NCBI RefSeq assembly: GCF_010725725.1
Contig: NZ_AP022599.1
Coordinates: 3,906,001-3,970,000, forward strand
Reading direction: 5' to 3'
Length of the DNA: 64,000 nt
DNA from: Mycolicibacterium pulveris
GTDB taxonomy: Bacteria; Actinomycetota; Actinomycetes; Mycobacteriales; Mycobacteriaceae
The stretch's first letter is position 1; every line of letters starts with the position of its first letter. The translations under genes and the position numbers were made by a program. The notes under the pieces were generated by a model, which saw only the letters and a program-made list of their open reading frames with translations, was not told the origin of the DNA and did not search any database. Below, piece by piece: positions 39,128 through 47,647 of the stretch.

Positions 39128-40123
39128 ATGGCCACCATGAAGGACTTTCGGCGCGTCGCCGACGACGTCCGCAACTGGGGACGATGGGGCGACGACGACG
39201 AGCTGGGCACGCTGAACTTCATCACGCCCGAAAAAGTCGCCGAAGCGGCCGCCACGGTCAAGCAGGGCAAGGTCATCTCCCTCGGTGGTGACTTCGGCTC
39301 CTCGGGTCCTCAGGGTGCTTTCAAGTTCCGGCACAACCCTATTCATGTGATGACCGTCGATGGCGGCGATGCGAACACCCTGTGCCAGTACGCGCCCCAA
39401 TGGCTGCGCAACTCCGTCGCTCGCGAGCTCAGCGCATACTTCGCCGACAACCCGTTCCGTTTCAACGACGACATGATCGTGATGCCGCTGCAGGCAGGCA
39501 CCCAGTGGGACGCCCTGTCCCACGTCTACTACGAGGACAAGCTCTACAACGGCTTCCCGGCGGACTCGGTGACCAGCTTCGGTGCCTTCCACTGCGGCAT
39601 CGACAAGGTCGACGTCAAAGGCATCACCTCGCGCGGTGTGTTGCTCGACGTGGTGGCGCACCGCGGTGCCGAGGTGTTCTGTGAACCCGGAAACCCCATC
39701 ACCCCTGCTGAACTCGACGACATCGCGGCCAAGCAAGGGGTTCAGATCAAGCGCGGCGACATCGTCGTCGTGCACACCGGGTGGTGGACGCGGTTTCTGT
39801 CCACCGGCGACGGCGGAGAACCGGGCTCGGGTCTGCACTGGACGTGCGCGTCGTGGCTGCACGACCACGAGGTGGCCGCCGTCGCGGCCGACAACCTCAT
39901 GGTGGAGGACCCCGACCCGGCCAACGGTGTGGAGGGCACATTCCTGCCGATGCACATGCTGTGCCTGCGCGACATGGGCCTGATGCTCGGCGAGTACTGG
40001 GACCTCACCGGCCTCGCCGCCGACTGCGCCGCTGACGGTGTCTACGAATTCCAGCTGATCGCACCGCCATTGAAGGTGGTGGGTGCGGTCGGCGCACCTG
40101 TCAGTCCGATCGCGATCAAGTAG
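39128..40123 (+). CDS. Cyclase-family (kynurenine-formamidase-like) hydrolase
   Basis: 331 residues of the PF04199 cyclase fold. The usual metal motif HXGTHXDXXXH reads QAGTQWDALSH here (about 125-135), so two expected His ligands are Gln, while the Asp and last His remain. Other blocks: GVLLDVVAHRG, IKRGDIVVVHTGWW, and LHDHEVAAVAADN. Members hydrolyse amides or open lactone/cyclic diketone rings; in a ring-degradation operon a cyclic intermediate is a reasonable substrate. AGGGACGAG precedes ATG 39128. Confidence 0.87.
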   Translation: MATMKDFRRVADDVRNWGRWGDDDELGTLNFITPEKVAEAAATVKQGKVISLGGDFGSSGPQGAFKFRHNPIHVMTVDGGDANTLCQYAPQWLRNSVARELSAYFADNPFRFNDDMIVMPLQAGTQWDALSHVYYEDKLYNGFPADSVTSFGAFHCGIDKVDVKGITSRGVLLDVVAHRGAEVFCEPGNPITPAELDDIAAKQGVQIKRGDIVVVHTGWWTRFLSTGDGGEPGSGLHWTCASWLHDHEVAAVAADNLMVEDPDPANGVEGTFLPMHMLCLRDMGLMLGEYWDLTGLAADCAADGVYEFQLIAPPLKVVGAVGAPVSPIAIK

Positions 40124-40131
40124 GTGAGGTG

Positions 40132-40452
40132 ATGACCGTAACTGCAACCGGCGGGGCACCGTTCGTCGTGGGCCTCGGTGGAACGCTGAGGGCCAACTCC
40201 TCGACCGAACGAGCCCTTCGCTACTGTCTGGGCGCGGTGGCGCGCCAGGGCGGGCGGACCAGGCTGTTCTTCGGTGAAGACCTCAACCTGCCGATGTACG
40301 CCCCGCATGAGCTGGAACGCACACCCGCTGCGCGCGAACTGGTCGGCGCGCTGCGCGACGGGGAGTTGGCCGATTCCGGGGTGCGGAGCCAGCTCGACAT
40401 GCTCGCGACTCAGCTTATCGCGTTCGCCCGCGCTACGTGGGAGACCGCGTGA
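40132..40452 (+). CDS. NAD(P)H-dependent FMN reductase-like protein with internal deletion (106 aa)
   Basis: The first 75 residues look like the start of an FMN reductase: VVGLGGTLRANSSTERAL (phosphate loop, about 12-29), FFGEDLNLPMY, then AARELVGALRD. The last 25 residues (VRSQLDMLATQLIAFA) look like the family C-terminus. About 80 central residues, including the flavin-binding SPGYH/GXK region of such proteins, are missing, and the frame is kept. It is therefore either a remnant or a reshaped small protein. Ribosome site GGTGAGG before ATG 40132; GTGA overlap with the next hydrolase. Confidence 0.7.
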   Translation: MTVTATGGAPFVVGLGGTLRANSSTERALRYCLGAVARQGGRTRLFFGEDLNLPMYAPHELERTPAARELVGALRDGELADSGVRSQLDMLATQLIAFARATWETA

Positions 40453-41288
40453 CGGCCTTCGAGCGCAAGACCGTACTTGTCGACGGGCTGCTGACCAGCT
40501 ATCTCGAAGCCGGGCAGGGTGATCCGGTGATCTTGCTGCACGGCGGGGAGTTCGGGGTCAGCGCGGAATTGGGCTGGGAACGCAACATCGCCGCGTTGGC
40601 CCGACACCACCGCGTGCTGGCGCCCGACATGCTCGGCTTCGGCGGAACGGCCAAGGTCATCGACTTCAACGACGGCCGCGGCATGCGGATCCGTCACATC
40701 GCGAGGTTCTGCGCGGAGATGGGTGTCGACTCCGCGCACTTCGTCGGCAATTCGATGGGCGCGGTCAACCTGTTCGTCGACACCACCTCGGACTCGCCGC
40801 GACTGCCGGTGCGCAGCATGGTGACGATCTGCGGCGGCGGCGAGATCCAACCCAACGAGTTCTCCGCGGCGCTATACGACTACGACGCCACGCTGGAGGG
40901 GATGCGCCGCATCGTCGGTGCGCTCTTTTACAGCCCGGCCTATCCCGCCGACGAGGCCTATGTGCAGCGGCGCTACCAGTCCAGCATCGCGCCGGGGGCC
41001 TGGGAGGCGTTGGCGGCGGCAAGGTTTCGGCGCCCCGGCCTGGAGCCGCCGCCGCTGCCGTCGAGCAGGCGTGCGTACGACCGCATCGCGGTGCCGACGC
41101 TGGTGGTGGAGGGCGGCGGTGACAAGCTGCTACCGCCCGGCTGGGCCGCCGAGATCGCCGGCCAGATCCGCGGTGCCCGCTCGGCCGTCGTGGCCGATGC
41201 GGGACACTGCCCACAGATCGAACAGGCCGACATCGTCAACGAGCTGCTGCTGGAGTTCTTGGCCGAGCACAAGGTCGCGTCCGGATGA
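40449..41288 (+). CDS. Alpha/beta hydrolase, C-C hydrolase-like
   Basis: 279 residues. VILLHGGEFGVSAE (oxyanion), FVGNSMGAVN with the nucleophile Ser, and DAGHCPQIE with the His. GNSMG is the nucleophile elbow typical of meta-cleavage-product hydrolases such as MhpC and BphD, more so than the hydrolase at 31753. The GTG start overlaps the reductase-like gene by four bases. Two C-C hydrolases in one operon suggest either two ring fissions or different roles. Confidence 0.88.
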   Translation: MTAFERKTVLVDGLLTSYLEAGQGDPVILLHGGEFGVSAELGWERNIAALARHHRVLAPDMLGFGGTAKVIDFNDGRGMRIRHIARFCAEMGVDSAHFVGNSMGAVNLFVDTTSDSPRLPVRSMVTICGGGEIQPNEFSAALYDYDATLEGMRRIVGALFYSPAYPADEAYVQRRYQSSIAPGAWEALAAARFRRPGLEPPPLPSSRRAYDRIAVPTLVVEGGGDKLLPPGWAAEIAGQIRGARSAVVADAGHCPQIEQADIVNELLLEFLAEHKVASG

Positions 41289-41315
41289 CTCTGACGTTGG
41301 CGCCGAGATCGATGT

Positions 41316-41348
41316 TTTGGCGAGATTCCTCGCACTTTGTGTGCGAAA
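41316..41348. promoter_or_regulatory. Two small adjacent hairpins upstream of an SDR gene
   Basis: GCGAG-ATTC-CTCGC at 41320-41333 and CGCAC-TTTGT-GTGCG at 41331-41345 lie in the 93-base gap before the SDR gene at 41382. They could be an operator pair or a weak terminator. No reading frame in the gap. Confidence 0.3.
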
Positions 41349-41381
41349 TGTCCCTTTGGGCGGAACACAACGAGGAGGGTC

Positions 41382-42203
41382 ATGACGGGTGAGCTGCAGG
41401 GCAAGGTCGCGGTCGTCACCGGCGGCGCGTCGGGCCTCGGCGAGGGCTTGGCCCGCCGCTTCGTCGCCGAGGGTGCCAAGGTCCTGATCGGCGACATCGA
41501 CCGCGAGGCCGGCGCCGCCCTGGCCGCCGACCTCGGGGCCGACGCACACTTCGTCGAGGCCGACGTCGCCGACATCGAGCAGGTCAGCGCCCTGGTGTCG
41601 ACGGCCATCGACCGATTCGGCGGCCTGCACGTGATGGTCAACAACGCGGGCGTGTCGGGCACCATGCACCGTCGCTTCCTCGACGATGACCTGGCCGACT
41701 TCGACCACGTGATGAGGATCAACGTGCGCGCCGTCATGGCGGGCACCCGCGACGCCGCCCGGCACATGTCGCAGCACGGCGGCGGATCGATCATCAACCT
41801 GACCTCGATCGGCGGTATCCAGGCCGGCGGCGGTGTCATGACTTACCGGGCGTCCAAAGCCGCCGTCATCCAGTTCACCAAATCCGCGGCAATCGAGTTG
41901 GCCCACTACGAAATCCGTGTCAACGCCATCGCGCCGGGAAACATCCGCACCGCGATCGTGCGCAAGTCGGCCACAGGGGAGGACCTGCAGAAGCTCGAGC
42001 AGTTCGAGGCCGCGATCCGCGAGCAGATGCGCAACGACCGCCCGCTCAAGCGTGAAGGCACGATAGAGGACGTCGCCGAAGCGGCACTCTACTTCGCCAC
42101 GGACCGATCGCGCTACGTCACCGGGACCGTGCTCCCGATCGACGGCGGCACCGTCGCGGGGAAAGCCATCGTGCGCAAACCGAAATCCGAAAAACCGAAC
42201 TAG
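41382..42203 (+). CDS. SDR family oxidoreductase
   Basis: 273 residues; TGGASGLGEGLARRF glycine loop (about 12-26), NNAGVSG (about 87-93), NLTSIGGIQAGGGVMTYRASKAA with Ser, Tyr and Lys, and a C-terminal YVTGTVLPIDGGT. Classical SDR, probably NAD-linked oxidation of a secondary alcohol. GAGGAGGG precedes ATG 41382. The end overlaps the convergent hydrolase gene by four bases. Confidence 0.92.
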   Translation: MTGELQGKVAVVTGGASGLGEGLARRFVAEGAKVLIGDIDREAGAALAADLGADAHFVEADVADIEQVSALVSTAIDRFGGLHVMVNNAGVSGTMHRRFLDDDLADFDHVMRINVRAVMAGTRDAARHMSQHGGGSIINLTSIGGIQAGGGVMTYRASKAAVIQFTKSAAIELAHYEIRVNAIAPGNIRTAIVRKSATGEDLQKLEQFEAAIREQMRNDRPLKREGTIEDVAEAALYFATDRSRYVTGTVLPIDGGTVAGKAIVRKPKSEKPN

Positions 42204-42925
42204 CCGAGCCGAGCATCGGCACGGTCGGTGTGCTCTCGAACCAGCCGCGGGAACCTGGCGCGATCCGGCCGGAAGATGTCATGCGGCGAGTCATCGAACT
42301 CGACGAGCCGTGCGTCCGGGAACTCTCGCCGATAGCGGGCCCACTGCGCGTCGGTGACCAGAAAGCGTTCACCGCTGCGCACCGCCAGCAGCGGAACATG
42401 CAGCCGGGCAAGCTCTTTCCAGAACGAGCGCGCACGGGCGGACCGAAACGTCCTCATCGCGGCCTGGCAGTCGAGGCGCTCCCGAACAGGAGTTCCGCGC
42501 CAACGTCCGTCGAGCAGGCGACGTGGCGCGCCATCCGGCAGCAGTCGTTCCTCGGGGATGTAGTCACCGATCGCAAGCGAGCGGACCCGCGCGGAATTGC
42601 GCAATGCCCAGTCCACCCCGTACGACGTGCCCCGCGAGAACGTCATCAGGTGTACGGGCCCGCGCGTCACCGCATCGACCACCGCCCCCACATCGGAGCT
42701 CAACGCGGCCAGGTCGTACCCGTCGGCCGGCGCGTCGCTGCGGCCGTGACCGCGAAGCTCAGCGACCACGGTCCGGCGGCCGAAGAGCGGCAGCACCTCG
42801 GCGTAATCCTCGGCGACGCAGGTCATTCCGGGCACGAACACGATCGGTGCGGCCCCGTCGTCACCACCCGAGTCAAGAAAGTGCAGGCGGACGTCGCCGT
42901 TGTCGGTGAAGCGGGATACCACCAC
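42200..42925 (-). CDS. Alpha/beta hydrolase
   Basis: 241 residues. IVFVPGMTCVAEDY in place of the HG oxyanion motif, TFSRGTSYG nucleophile elbow with Ser, and SPHDIF with the His. Unlike the other two hydrolases it has the GHGRSD motif of esterase/lactonase-like enzymes. It is divergent from the TetR gene at 43097, and the gap between them holds a long palindrome, so it may be controlled by that TetR. Confidence 0.88.
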   Translation of the reverse strand: MVVSRFTDNGDVRLHFLDSGGDDGAAPIVFVPGMTCVAEDYAEVLPLFGRRTVVAELRGHGRSDAPADGYDLAALSSDVGAVVDAVTRGPVHLMTFSRGTSYGVDWALRNSARVRSLAIGDYIPEERLLPDGAPRRLLDGRWRGTPVRERLDCQAAMRTFRSARARSFWKELARLHVPLLAVRSGERFLVTDAQWARYRREFPDARLVEFDDSPHDIFRPDRARFPRLVREHTDRADARLG

Positions 42926-43052
42926 GAGAACCGCACTCTAAGCGCTCGCCCTGGGTCTCGCACAGCGCAGCCGTCGCCATTGTGCGCATTCATACGCATC
43001 AACCGGTGCGTCGGGTACGAAACGGCACAGTCGCGGCGCGATCCGCAGGCAT

Positions 43053-43074
43053 TTAAATCAATCGCTTGACTTAA
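43053..43074. promoter_or_regulatory. 22-bp near-perfect palindrome, TTAARTCAANCGNTTGAYTTAA type
   Basis: TTAAATCAATCGCTTGACTTAA pairs in 18 of 22 positions. It lies 23 bases before the TetR start, in the 171-base divergent gap, and its right half contains TTGACTT, a possible -35. AT-rich against the background, it is the likely operator of the adjacent TetR. The other 150 bases of the gap show nothing clear. Confidence 0.65.
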
Positions 43075-43096
43075 CGACGGCGTCGGGGTTGACTTG

Positions 43097-43756
43097 GTGA
43101 CCGTGACCACAGCCCGCAGTGTTCGCGCCGAACGCGCCAGCGGCACGCGCGAGGCGATCCTGGCCGCGGCCGAACGGCTGTTCGCCGAGCACGGTGTGTA
43201 CGCCGTGTCGAACCGCCAGGTCAGCGAGGCCGCCGGGCAGGGCAACAACGCCGCGGTCGGCTACCACTTCGGCACCAAGCTCGACCTGGTGCGGGCGATC
43301 GAGCAGAAACACCGCGTGTCGATCGAGCAGCTGCTCGAGCGGATGGTCGCCGAGACCGCGGACTCCACCGAGCTGCGCGACTGGATCGCCTGCCTGGTGT
43401 GCTCGCTCACCGAGCACCTCGACCAGCTGGGCAATCCCACGTGGTACGCGCGGTTCGCGGCGCAGGCCCTGGCCGACCCGGCCTACCAGAAGATCGTCGT
43501 GAAGGACGCGCTCGCATCGCCTGCGCTGCAGCGGGTGGTCGACGGCATCACCCGATGCCTGCCCAACCTGCCGATGGCCGTGGTCACCGAACGAAACATC
43601 ATGGTGCGCAACCTGATGATGCACACCTGCGCGGACTTCGAGCGGGCGTTCGCCGAGGGTGCCGACATGTCGCGGACGAATTGGAGCTCGGTGGCGTCGG
43701 GCCTGATCGACGCGATCGTCGGGCTGTGGCGTGCGCCCATCACCGGGCGGGTCTGA
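43097..43756 (+). CDS. TetR-family regulator
   Basis: 219 residues; HTH at about 15-60, with SNRQVSEAAGQGNNAAVGYHF, where the recognition helix has the NNAAVGYHF variant common in a group of actinobacterial regulators with a C-terminal domain of about 150 residues. Starts TTG 43094, GTG 43097 and GTG 43103 are all possible. It heads a plus-strand run of nine tightly spaced genes and is probably autoregulated through the palindrome just upstream. Confidence 0.92.
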   Translation: MTVTTARSVRAERASGTREAILAAAERLFAEHGVYAVSNRQVSEAAGQGNNAAVGYHFGTKLDLVRAIEQKHRVSIEQLLERMVAETADSTELRDWIACLVCSLTEHLDQLGNPTWYARFAAQALADPAYQKIVVKDALASPALQRVVDGITRCLPNLPMAVVTERNIMVRNLMMHTCADFERAFAEGADMSRTNWSSVASGLIDAIVGLWRAPITGRV

Positions 43757-43757
43757 C

Positions 43758-43952
43758 ATGAAGATCGTCGTCGACCAAGACAAGTGTGTGTCCTCCGGGC
43801 AGTGCGTGCTCAACGCCGCCGACGTCTTCGACCAGCGTGACGAAGACGGCGTCGTCGTGCTGCTTGACGCCAATCCCGTTGGCGGTCACGCCGAGAGCGT
43901 CCGCAAGGCCGCGGCCGCCTGTCCTGCACTAGCGATCCGAATCGAGGAGTGA
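43758..43952 (+). CDS. 3Fe-4S ferredoxin
   Basis: 64 residues. Cluster ligands: Cys in DKCVSSGQC (C-X5-C) and the final Cys-Pro in AAACPALAI; the missing fourth Cys is typical of the 3Fe-4S ferredoxins that feed bacterial P450s. It lies one base after the TetR stop and 12 bases before the P450, so it is the dedicated redox partner of that P450. A reductase is not seen. Confidence 0.95.
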   Translation: MKIVVDQDKCVSSGQCVLNAADVFDQRDEDGVVVLLDANPVGGHAESVRKAAAACPALAIRIEE

Positions 43953-43964
43953 CGAGAGAGGCTT

Positions 43965-45206
43965 ATGTCCGACACGTTGACCACAGGCGCGGCCGAAACG
44001 GCAGCCGACATCCCCGAGTACCCGATGGAGCGAGACGCGCGGTGCCCGTTCGCCCCGCCGCCTCAGATGCTCAAGATGAACGAATCCAGGCCGTTGTCCC
44101 GCGTTCGGATCTGGAATGGCACCACTCCCTGGCTGGTCACCGGTCACGCGGTGGCGCGCGAGTTGTTCGCCGACTCACGGGTCAGCGTCGACGACCGCCG
44201 CGACGGCTTCCCGCACTGGAACGAGCACATGCTCTCGACGGTATACAAGCGGCCCCGGTCGGTGTTCACCTCCGACGCCGAGGAGCACACCCGGTTCCGC
44301 CGGATGCTGTCCAAGCCGTTCACCTTCAAGCGGGTCGAGGGGCTGCGCCCGGCGATCCAGGAGGTGACCGACGAGTGCATCGACAACATCCTGGGCGGTG
44401 TGCAACCCGCCGACATCGTCGCCAAGCTGGCGTTGCCGGTGCCGACGCGTGTCATCAGCGAGATGCTCGGTGTGCCATACGAAGACCACGAGTTCTTCCA
44501 GCACCACGCCAACGTCGGGCTGGCCCGCTATGCCACCGCCGAACAGGGCCAGAAGGGCGCGATGAGCCTCGCGGGGTATTTGATCGACCTGATCAGGAAG
44601 AAGATGGAGAACCCGGCCGAGGACGCGGTGTCCGACCTCGCCGAGCGGGTCAACGCCGGCGAGATCAGCGTCAAGGAGGCCGCGCAGCTGGGCACCGGGT
44701 TGTTGATCGCCGGGCACGAGACCACCGCCAATATGATCGGCATCGGCGTGCTGGCGCTGCTGGAGAACCCCGAACAGGCTGCGGCGCTGAGGGATTCCGA
44801 CGACCCGAAGTTCATCGCCAACGCGGTCGAGGAACTGATGCGTTACCTGTCGATCATCCAGAACGGGCAGCGCCGCGTCGCGATCGAGGACATCGAGATC
44901 GCCGGCGAGACCATCCGGGCCGGTGAGGGCATCATCCTCGATCTCGCCCCGGCGAACTGGGATGCCGCCGTCTACCCCGAACCCGACAGGCTCGACCTCA
45001 GCCGTGACGCGGGCCAGCAGCTGGGCTTCGGTTACGGTCGGCATCAGTGCGTCGGCCAGCAGTTGGCCCGCGCCGAACTGCAGATCGTGTTCCACACCCT
45101 GCTGCGTCGCATCCCGACGCTGCGCCTCGCCGTGCCGATCGAGGAGGTGCCGTTCAAACACGATCGCCTCGCCTACGGCGTCTACGAACTTCCGGTGGCC
45201 TGGTAG
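43965..45206 (+). CDS. Cytochrome P450 (CYP105-like)
   Basis: 413 residues; IAGHETTAN I-helix (about 248-256), EELMRYLS (EXXR) and FGYGRHQCVGQQLARAELQ heme loop with Cys 362. The GHETT and HQCVGQQLARAELQ patterns are those of CYP105-type actinobacterial enzymes, which have broad hydroxylating ability. Directly follows its ferredoxin. It is the only oxygenase of this operon and so probably makes the first attack on the substrate. Confidence 0.95.
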   Translation: MSDTLTTGAAETAADIPEYPMERDARCPFAPPPQMLKMNESRPLSRVRIWNGTTPWLVTGHAVARELFADSRVSVDDRRDGFPHWNEHMLSTVYKRPRSVFTSDAEEHTRFRRMLSKPFTFKRVEGLRPAIQEVTDECIDNILGGVQPADIVAKLALPVPTRVISEMLGVPYEDHEFFQHHANVGLARYATAEQGQKGAMSLAGYLIDLIRKKMENPAEDAVSDLAERVNAGEISVKEAAQLGTGLLIAGHETTANMIGIGVLALLENPEQAAALRDSDDPKFIANAVEELMRYLSIIQNGQRRVAIEDIEIAGETIRAGEGIILDLAPANWDAAVYPEPDRLDLSRDAGQQLGFGYGRHQCVGQQLARAELQIVFHTLLRRIPTLRLAVPIEEVPFKHDRLAYGVYELPVAW

Positions 45207-45242
45207 TCAGGTCCATCTCTCAGCCCGATTGGAGTGTCAACG

Positions 45243-46412
45243 ATGTCAGCACCCACAGCTCTCTACCCGCCCGAAGGTTTCGGTGCGCCCAAGCACCGCA
45301 AGGGTCACGCCCGAGAGGGAGGCGTGACCGGACTCCCGAAGGGCACCGAGATCTTCTCGGCCGACAATCACATCTCGGTGGCCGACGACATCTTCTACGA
45401 GCGTTTCCCCGAGGAGCTCAAGGGCGCCGCACCCCGGATCTGGTACGAGGACGGCGCGTACATGGTGGGGATGAAGGGAAAGGCCTGGACCGGTGGTGAT
45501 TTCGGCCGGGTACTGATGCAGTACGACGACCTGGCCGGCGCCACGAGCAACAACATCGAGGCCCGCGTCCGCGAGCTCAAAGAAGACGGCATCGACAAGG
45601 AGTTGGCCTTCCCGAACGCCGTGCTGGCGCTGTTCCACTACCCCGACAAGGCGTTGCGTGAGCGCGTATTCCGCATCTACAACGAGCACATCGCCGATCT
45701 GCAGGAACGCAGCAAGGGGCACTTCTACGGTGTCGGGCTGATCAACTGGTGGGACCCCAAGGGCACCAGGAGCACGCTGGAACAGCTGAAGTCGTTGGGC
45801 CTGAAGACCTTCCTGTTGCCGTTGAACCCCGGCAAGGACGACGACGGCAACATCTACGACTACGGCAGCACCGACATGGACGCGGTCTGGGACGAGATCG
45901 AGGATGCCGGGTTGCCGGTCAGCCACCACATCGGTGAGACACCGCCGAAGACGCCCTGCCAGCACAACAGCGTCGTGGTCGGGATGATGGTCAACGTGGA
46001 CTCGTTCCGCGAACAGTTCGCCAAGTACCTCTTCTCCGGTATCCTCGACCGCCACCCCAAGCTCAAGATCGGCTGGTTCGAGGGTGGAATCGCCTGGGTG
46101 CCCACGGCTCTGCAGGACGCCGAGCACATGCTCGCCTCCTACCGGCACATGTTCAACCACGAACTCAGCCACCCGATTCGGCACTACTGGGACAACCACA
46201 TGAGCGCGTCGTTCATGGTCGACCCGCTCGGCCTGCGGCTCATCGACAAAATCGGCGTGGACAACGTGATGTGGTCCTCGGACTACCCGCACAACGAATC
46301 CACCTTCGGCTACTCGGAGAAATCGCTGCAGACCGTCGTCGATGCGGTCGGCCCAGAGGACGCCGTCAAGATCGTCAGCACCAACATCAAGAACTTCCTG
46401 GGGATCGCGTGA
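45243..46412 (+). CDS. Amidohydrolase-family metal-dependent protein (PF04909 type)
   Basis: 389 residues. The N-terminal metal motif reads SADNHISVAD, with His43 where the family has DXHXH. Later blocks SHHIGE and the final SSDYPHNES with the metal/base Asp are kept, as in the decarboxylase/hydrolase group related to 2,3-dihydroxybenzoate decarboxylase. Start ATG 45243 has GGAG at the right distance. In this group, actinobacterial members act on aromatic or cyclic carboxylates or as hydrolases. Overlaps the next gene (GTGA). Confidence 0.88.
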   Translation: MSAPTALYPPEGFGAPKHRKGHAREGGVTGLPKGTEIFSADNHISVADDIFYERFPEELKGAAPRIWYEDGAYMVGMKGKAWTGGDFGRVLMQYDDLAGATSNNIEARVRELKEDGIDKELAFPNAVLALFHYPDKALRERVFRIYNEHIADLQERSKGHFYGVGLINWWDPKGTRSTLEQLKSLGLKTFLLPLNPGKDDDGNIYDYGSTDMDAVWDEIEDAGLPVSHHIGETPPKTPCQHNSVVVGMMVNVDSFREQFAKYLFSGILDRHPKLKIGWFEGGIAWVPTALQDAEHMLASYRHMFNHELSHPIRHYWDNHMSASFMVDPLGLRLIDKIGVDNVMWSSDYPHNESTFGYSEKSLQTVVDAVGPEDAVKIVSTNIKNFLGIA

Positions 46413-47647
46413 CCACCTTCGCATCACAGTCCACGCTGATCGACATCCCGGAGTTTCCGGACCGCGCCAGGATGTACCGCGAGTGCGGGGCCAGGTTGCG
46501 CGACTCGATGCGCGAAAAGGGCGTCGACGCACTGGTTCTGATCGGCAACGGCAATGTCGTCTACGCGACCGGGGTCAGCTGGCCGCTGCTCGACGCGGGC
46601 CTGTCCCATGTGGAGCGGCCGGTGGCGATCGTGCTCGCCGACGACCCGCACCCGCACCTGTTCATGCCGCTGCGTGAGGGGTCGTCGTCGCCATGCGAGG
46701 TGCCCGACGACCACGTGCACCCCGCGCTTTACCTCGAATTCGACGAGGGTGTACAGCAGTTCGCCAAGGTGCTGGCCGAACTGGTGCCCGCGGGCAGCAC
46801 GGTCGCCGTCGACGAAATGACCGGCGCGATGCGCCGCGCGTCCAAGACCCTGTTTCCGTCCGGCCCGCCGTCGGACGCCGCGCAGGTGGTGGGCCCGGCC
46901 AAGCTGGTCAAGACGCCCGACCAGATCTCGTGTGTCCGCAACGCCTGCCGCATCACCGAAGAAGCCATGGTCGACGTGCAGAAGGCGCTCGCCCCGGGCG
47001 TCAGGCAGATCGACCTCTCGGCGGAGTTCGCGCGTCGCGCCTTCGAACTGGGCGCCACCGCCAGCATGCTCGAGGCCATCTGGCAGGTGATGCCCACGAC
47101 GAAAACCAGTGGTTCAGTCTGGACCACCCACGGGGATCTCGCCTTGCCGCTGTTGACCACCGAACGCAAACTCGAACGCGGCGACGTGCTGTGGACCGAT
47201 GTCAGCATCACCTACCAGGGTTACTGCTCCGACTTCGGCCGCACCTGGCTGGTCGGCGACGAACCGTCCGATCGCCAGCACGCCCAGTTCGAGAAATGGC
47301 AGGAAATCCTGTCCGCGGTGCTGGCGGTCACCAAGGCCGGTGCGACCAACGGCGACCTCGCGCGTGCGGCGATCGCGGCCAACGGGGGAACCAAGCCCTG
47401 GCTGCCGCACTTCTATCTCGGCCACGGAATCGGCACCAACGCCGCCGAGATGCCCATGATCGGAACCGATCTCGGCCAGGAACACGACGACAGCTTCGTC
47501 TACCCCGCGGGCATGCTGCTGGTGCTCGAACCGGTGGTCTGGGAGGACGGTACCGGCGGTTATCGAAGCGAGGAGATCGTGGTGATCACCGAGGACGGCT
47601 ACCAATCCCTCACCGACTATCCCTACGCGCCCTACGGACGGAACTAA
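46409..47647 (+). CDS. M24 family (Xaa-Pro peptidase/creatinase-like) protein, metal site intact
   Basis: 412 residues, pita-bread fold. Expected metal ligands are all present: two Asp in WTDVSITYQGYCSDFGRTW, His in FYLGHGIG, Glu in LVLEPVVWEDG and Glu in YRSEEIVV. An N-terminal creatinase-like domain occupies residues 1-160. It could be a dipeptidase or act on a C-N bond of a small molecule, as creatinase does. It is followed without a gap by a second M24 protein that has lost most ligands; the pair is probably one enzyme. Confidence 0.9.
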   Translation: MTTFASQSTLIDIPEFPDRARMYRECGARLRDSMREKGVDALVLIGNGNVVYATGVSWPLLDAGLSHVERPVAIVLADDPHPHLFMPLREGSSSPCEVPDDHVHPALYLEFDEGVQQFAKVLAELVPAGSTVAVDEMTGAMRRASKTLFPSGPPSDAAQVVGPAKLVKTPDQISCVRNACRITEEAMVDVQKALAPGVRQIDLSAEFARRAFELGATASMLEAIWQVMPTTKTSGSVWTTHGDLALPLLTTERKLERGDVLWTDVSITYQGYCSDFGRTWLVGDEPSDRQHAQFEKWQEILSAVLAVTKAGATNGDLARAAIAANGGTKPWLPHFYLGHGIGTNAAEMPMIGTDLGQEHDDSFVYPAGMLLVLEPVVWEDGTGGYRSEEIVVITEDGYQSLTDYPYAPYGRN

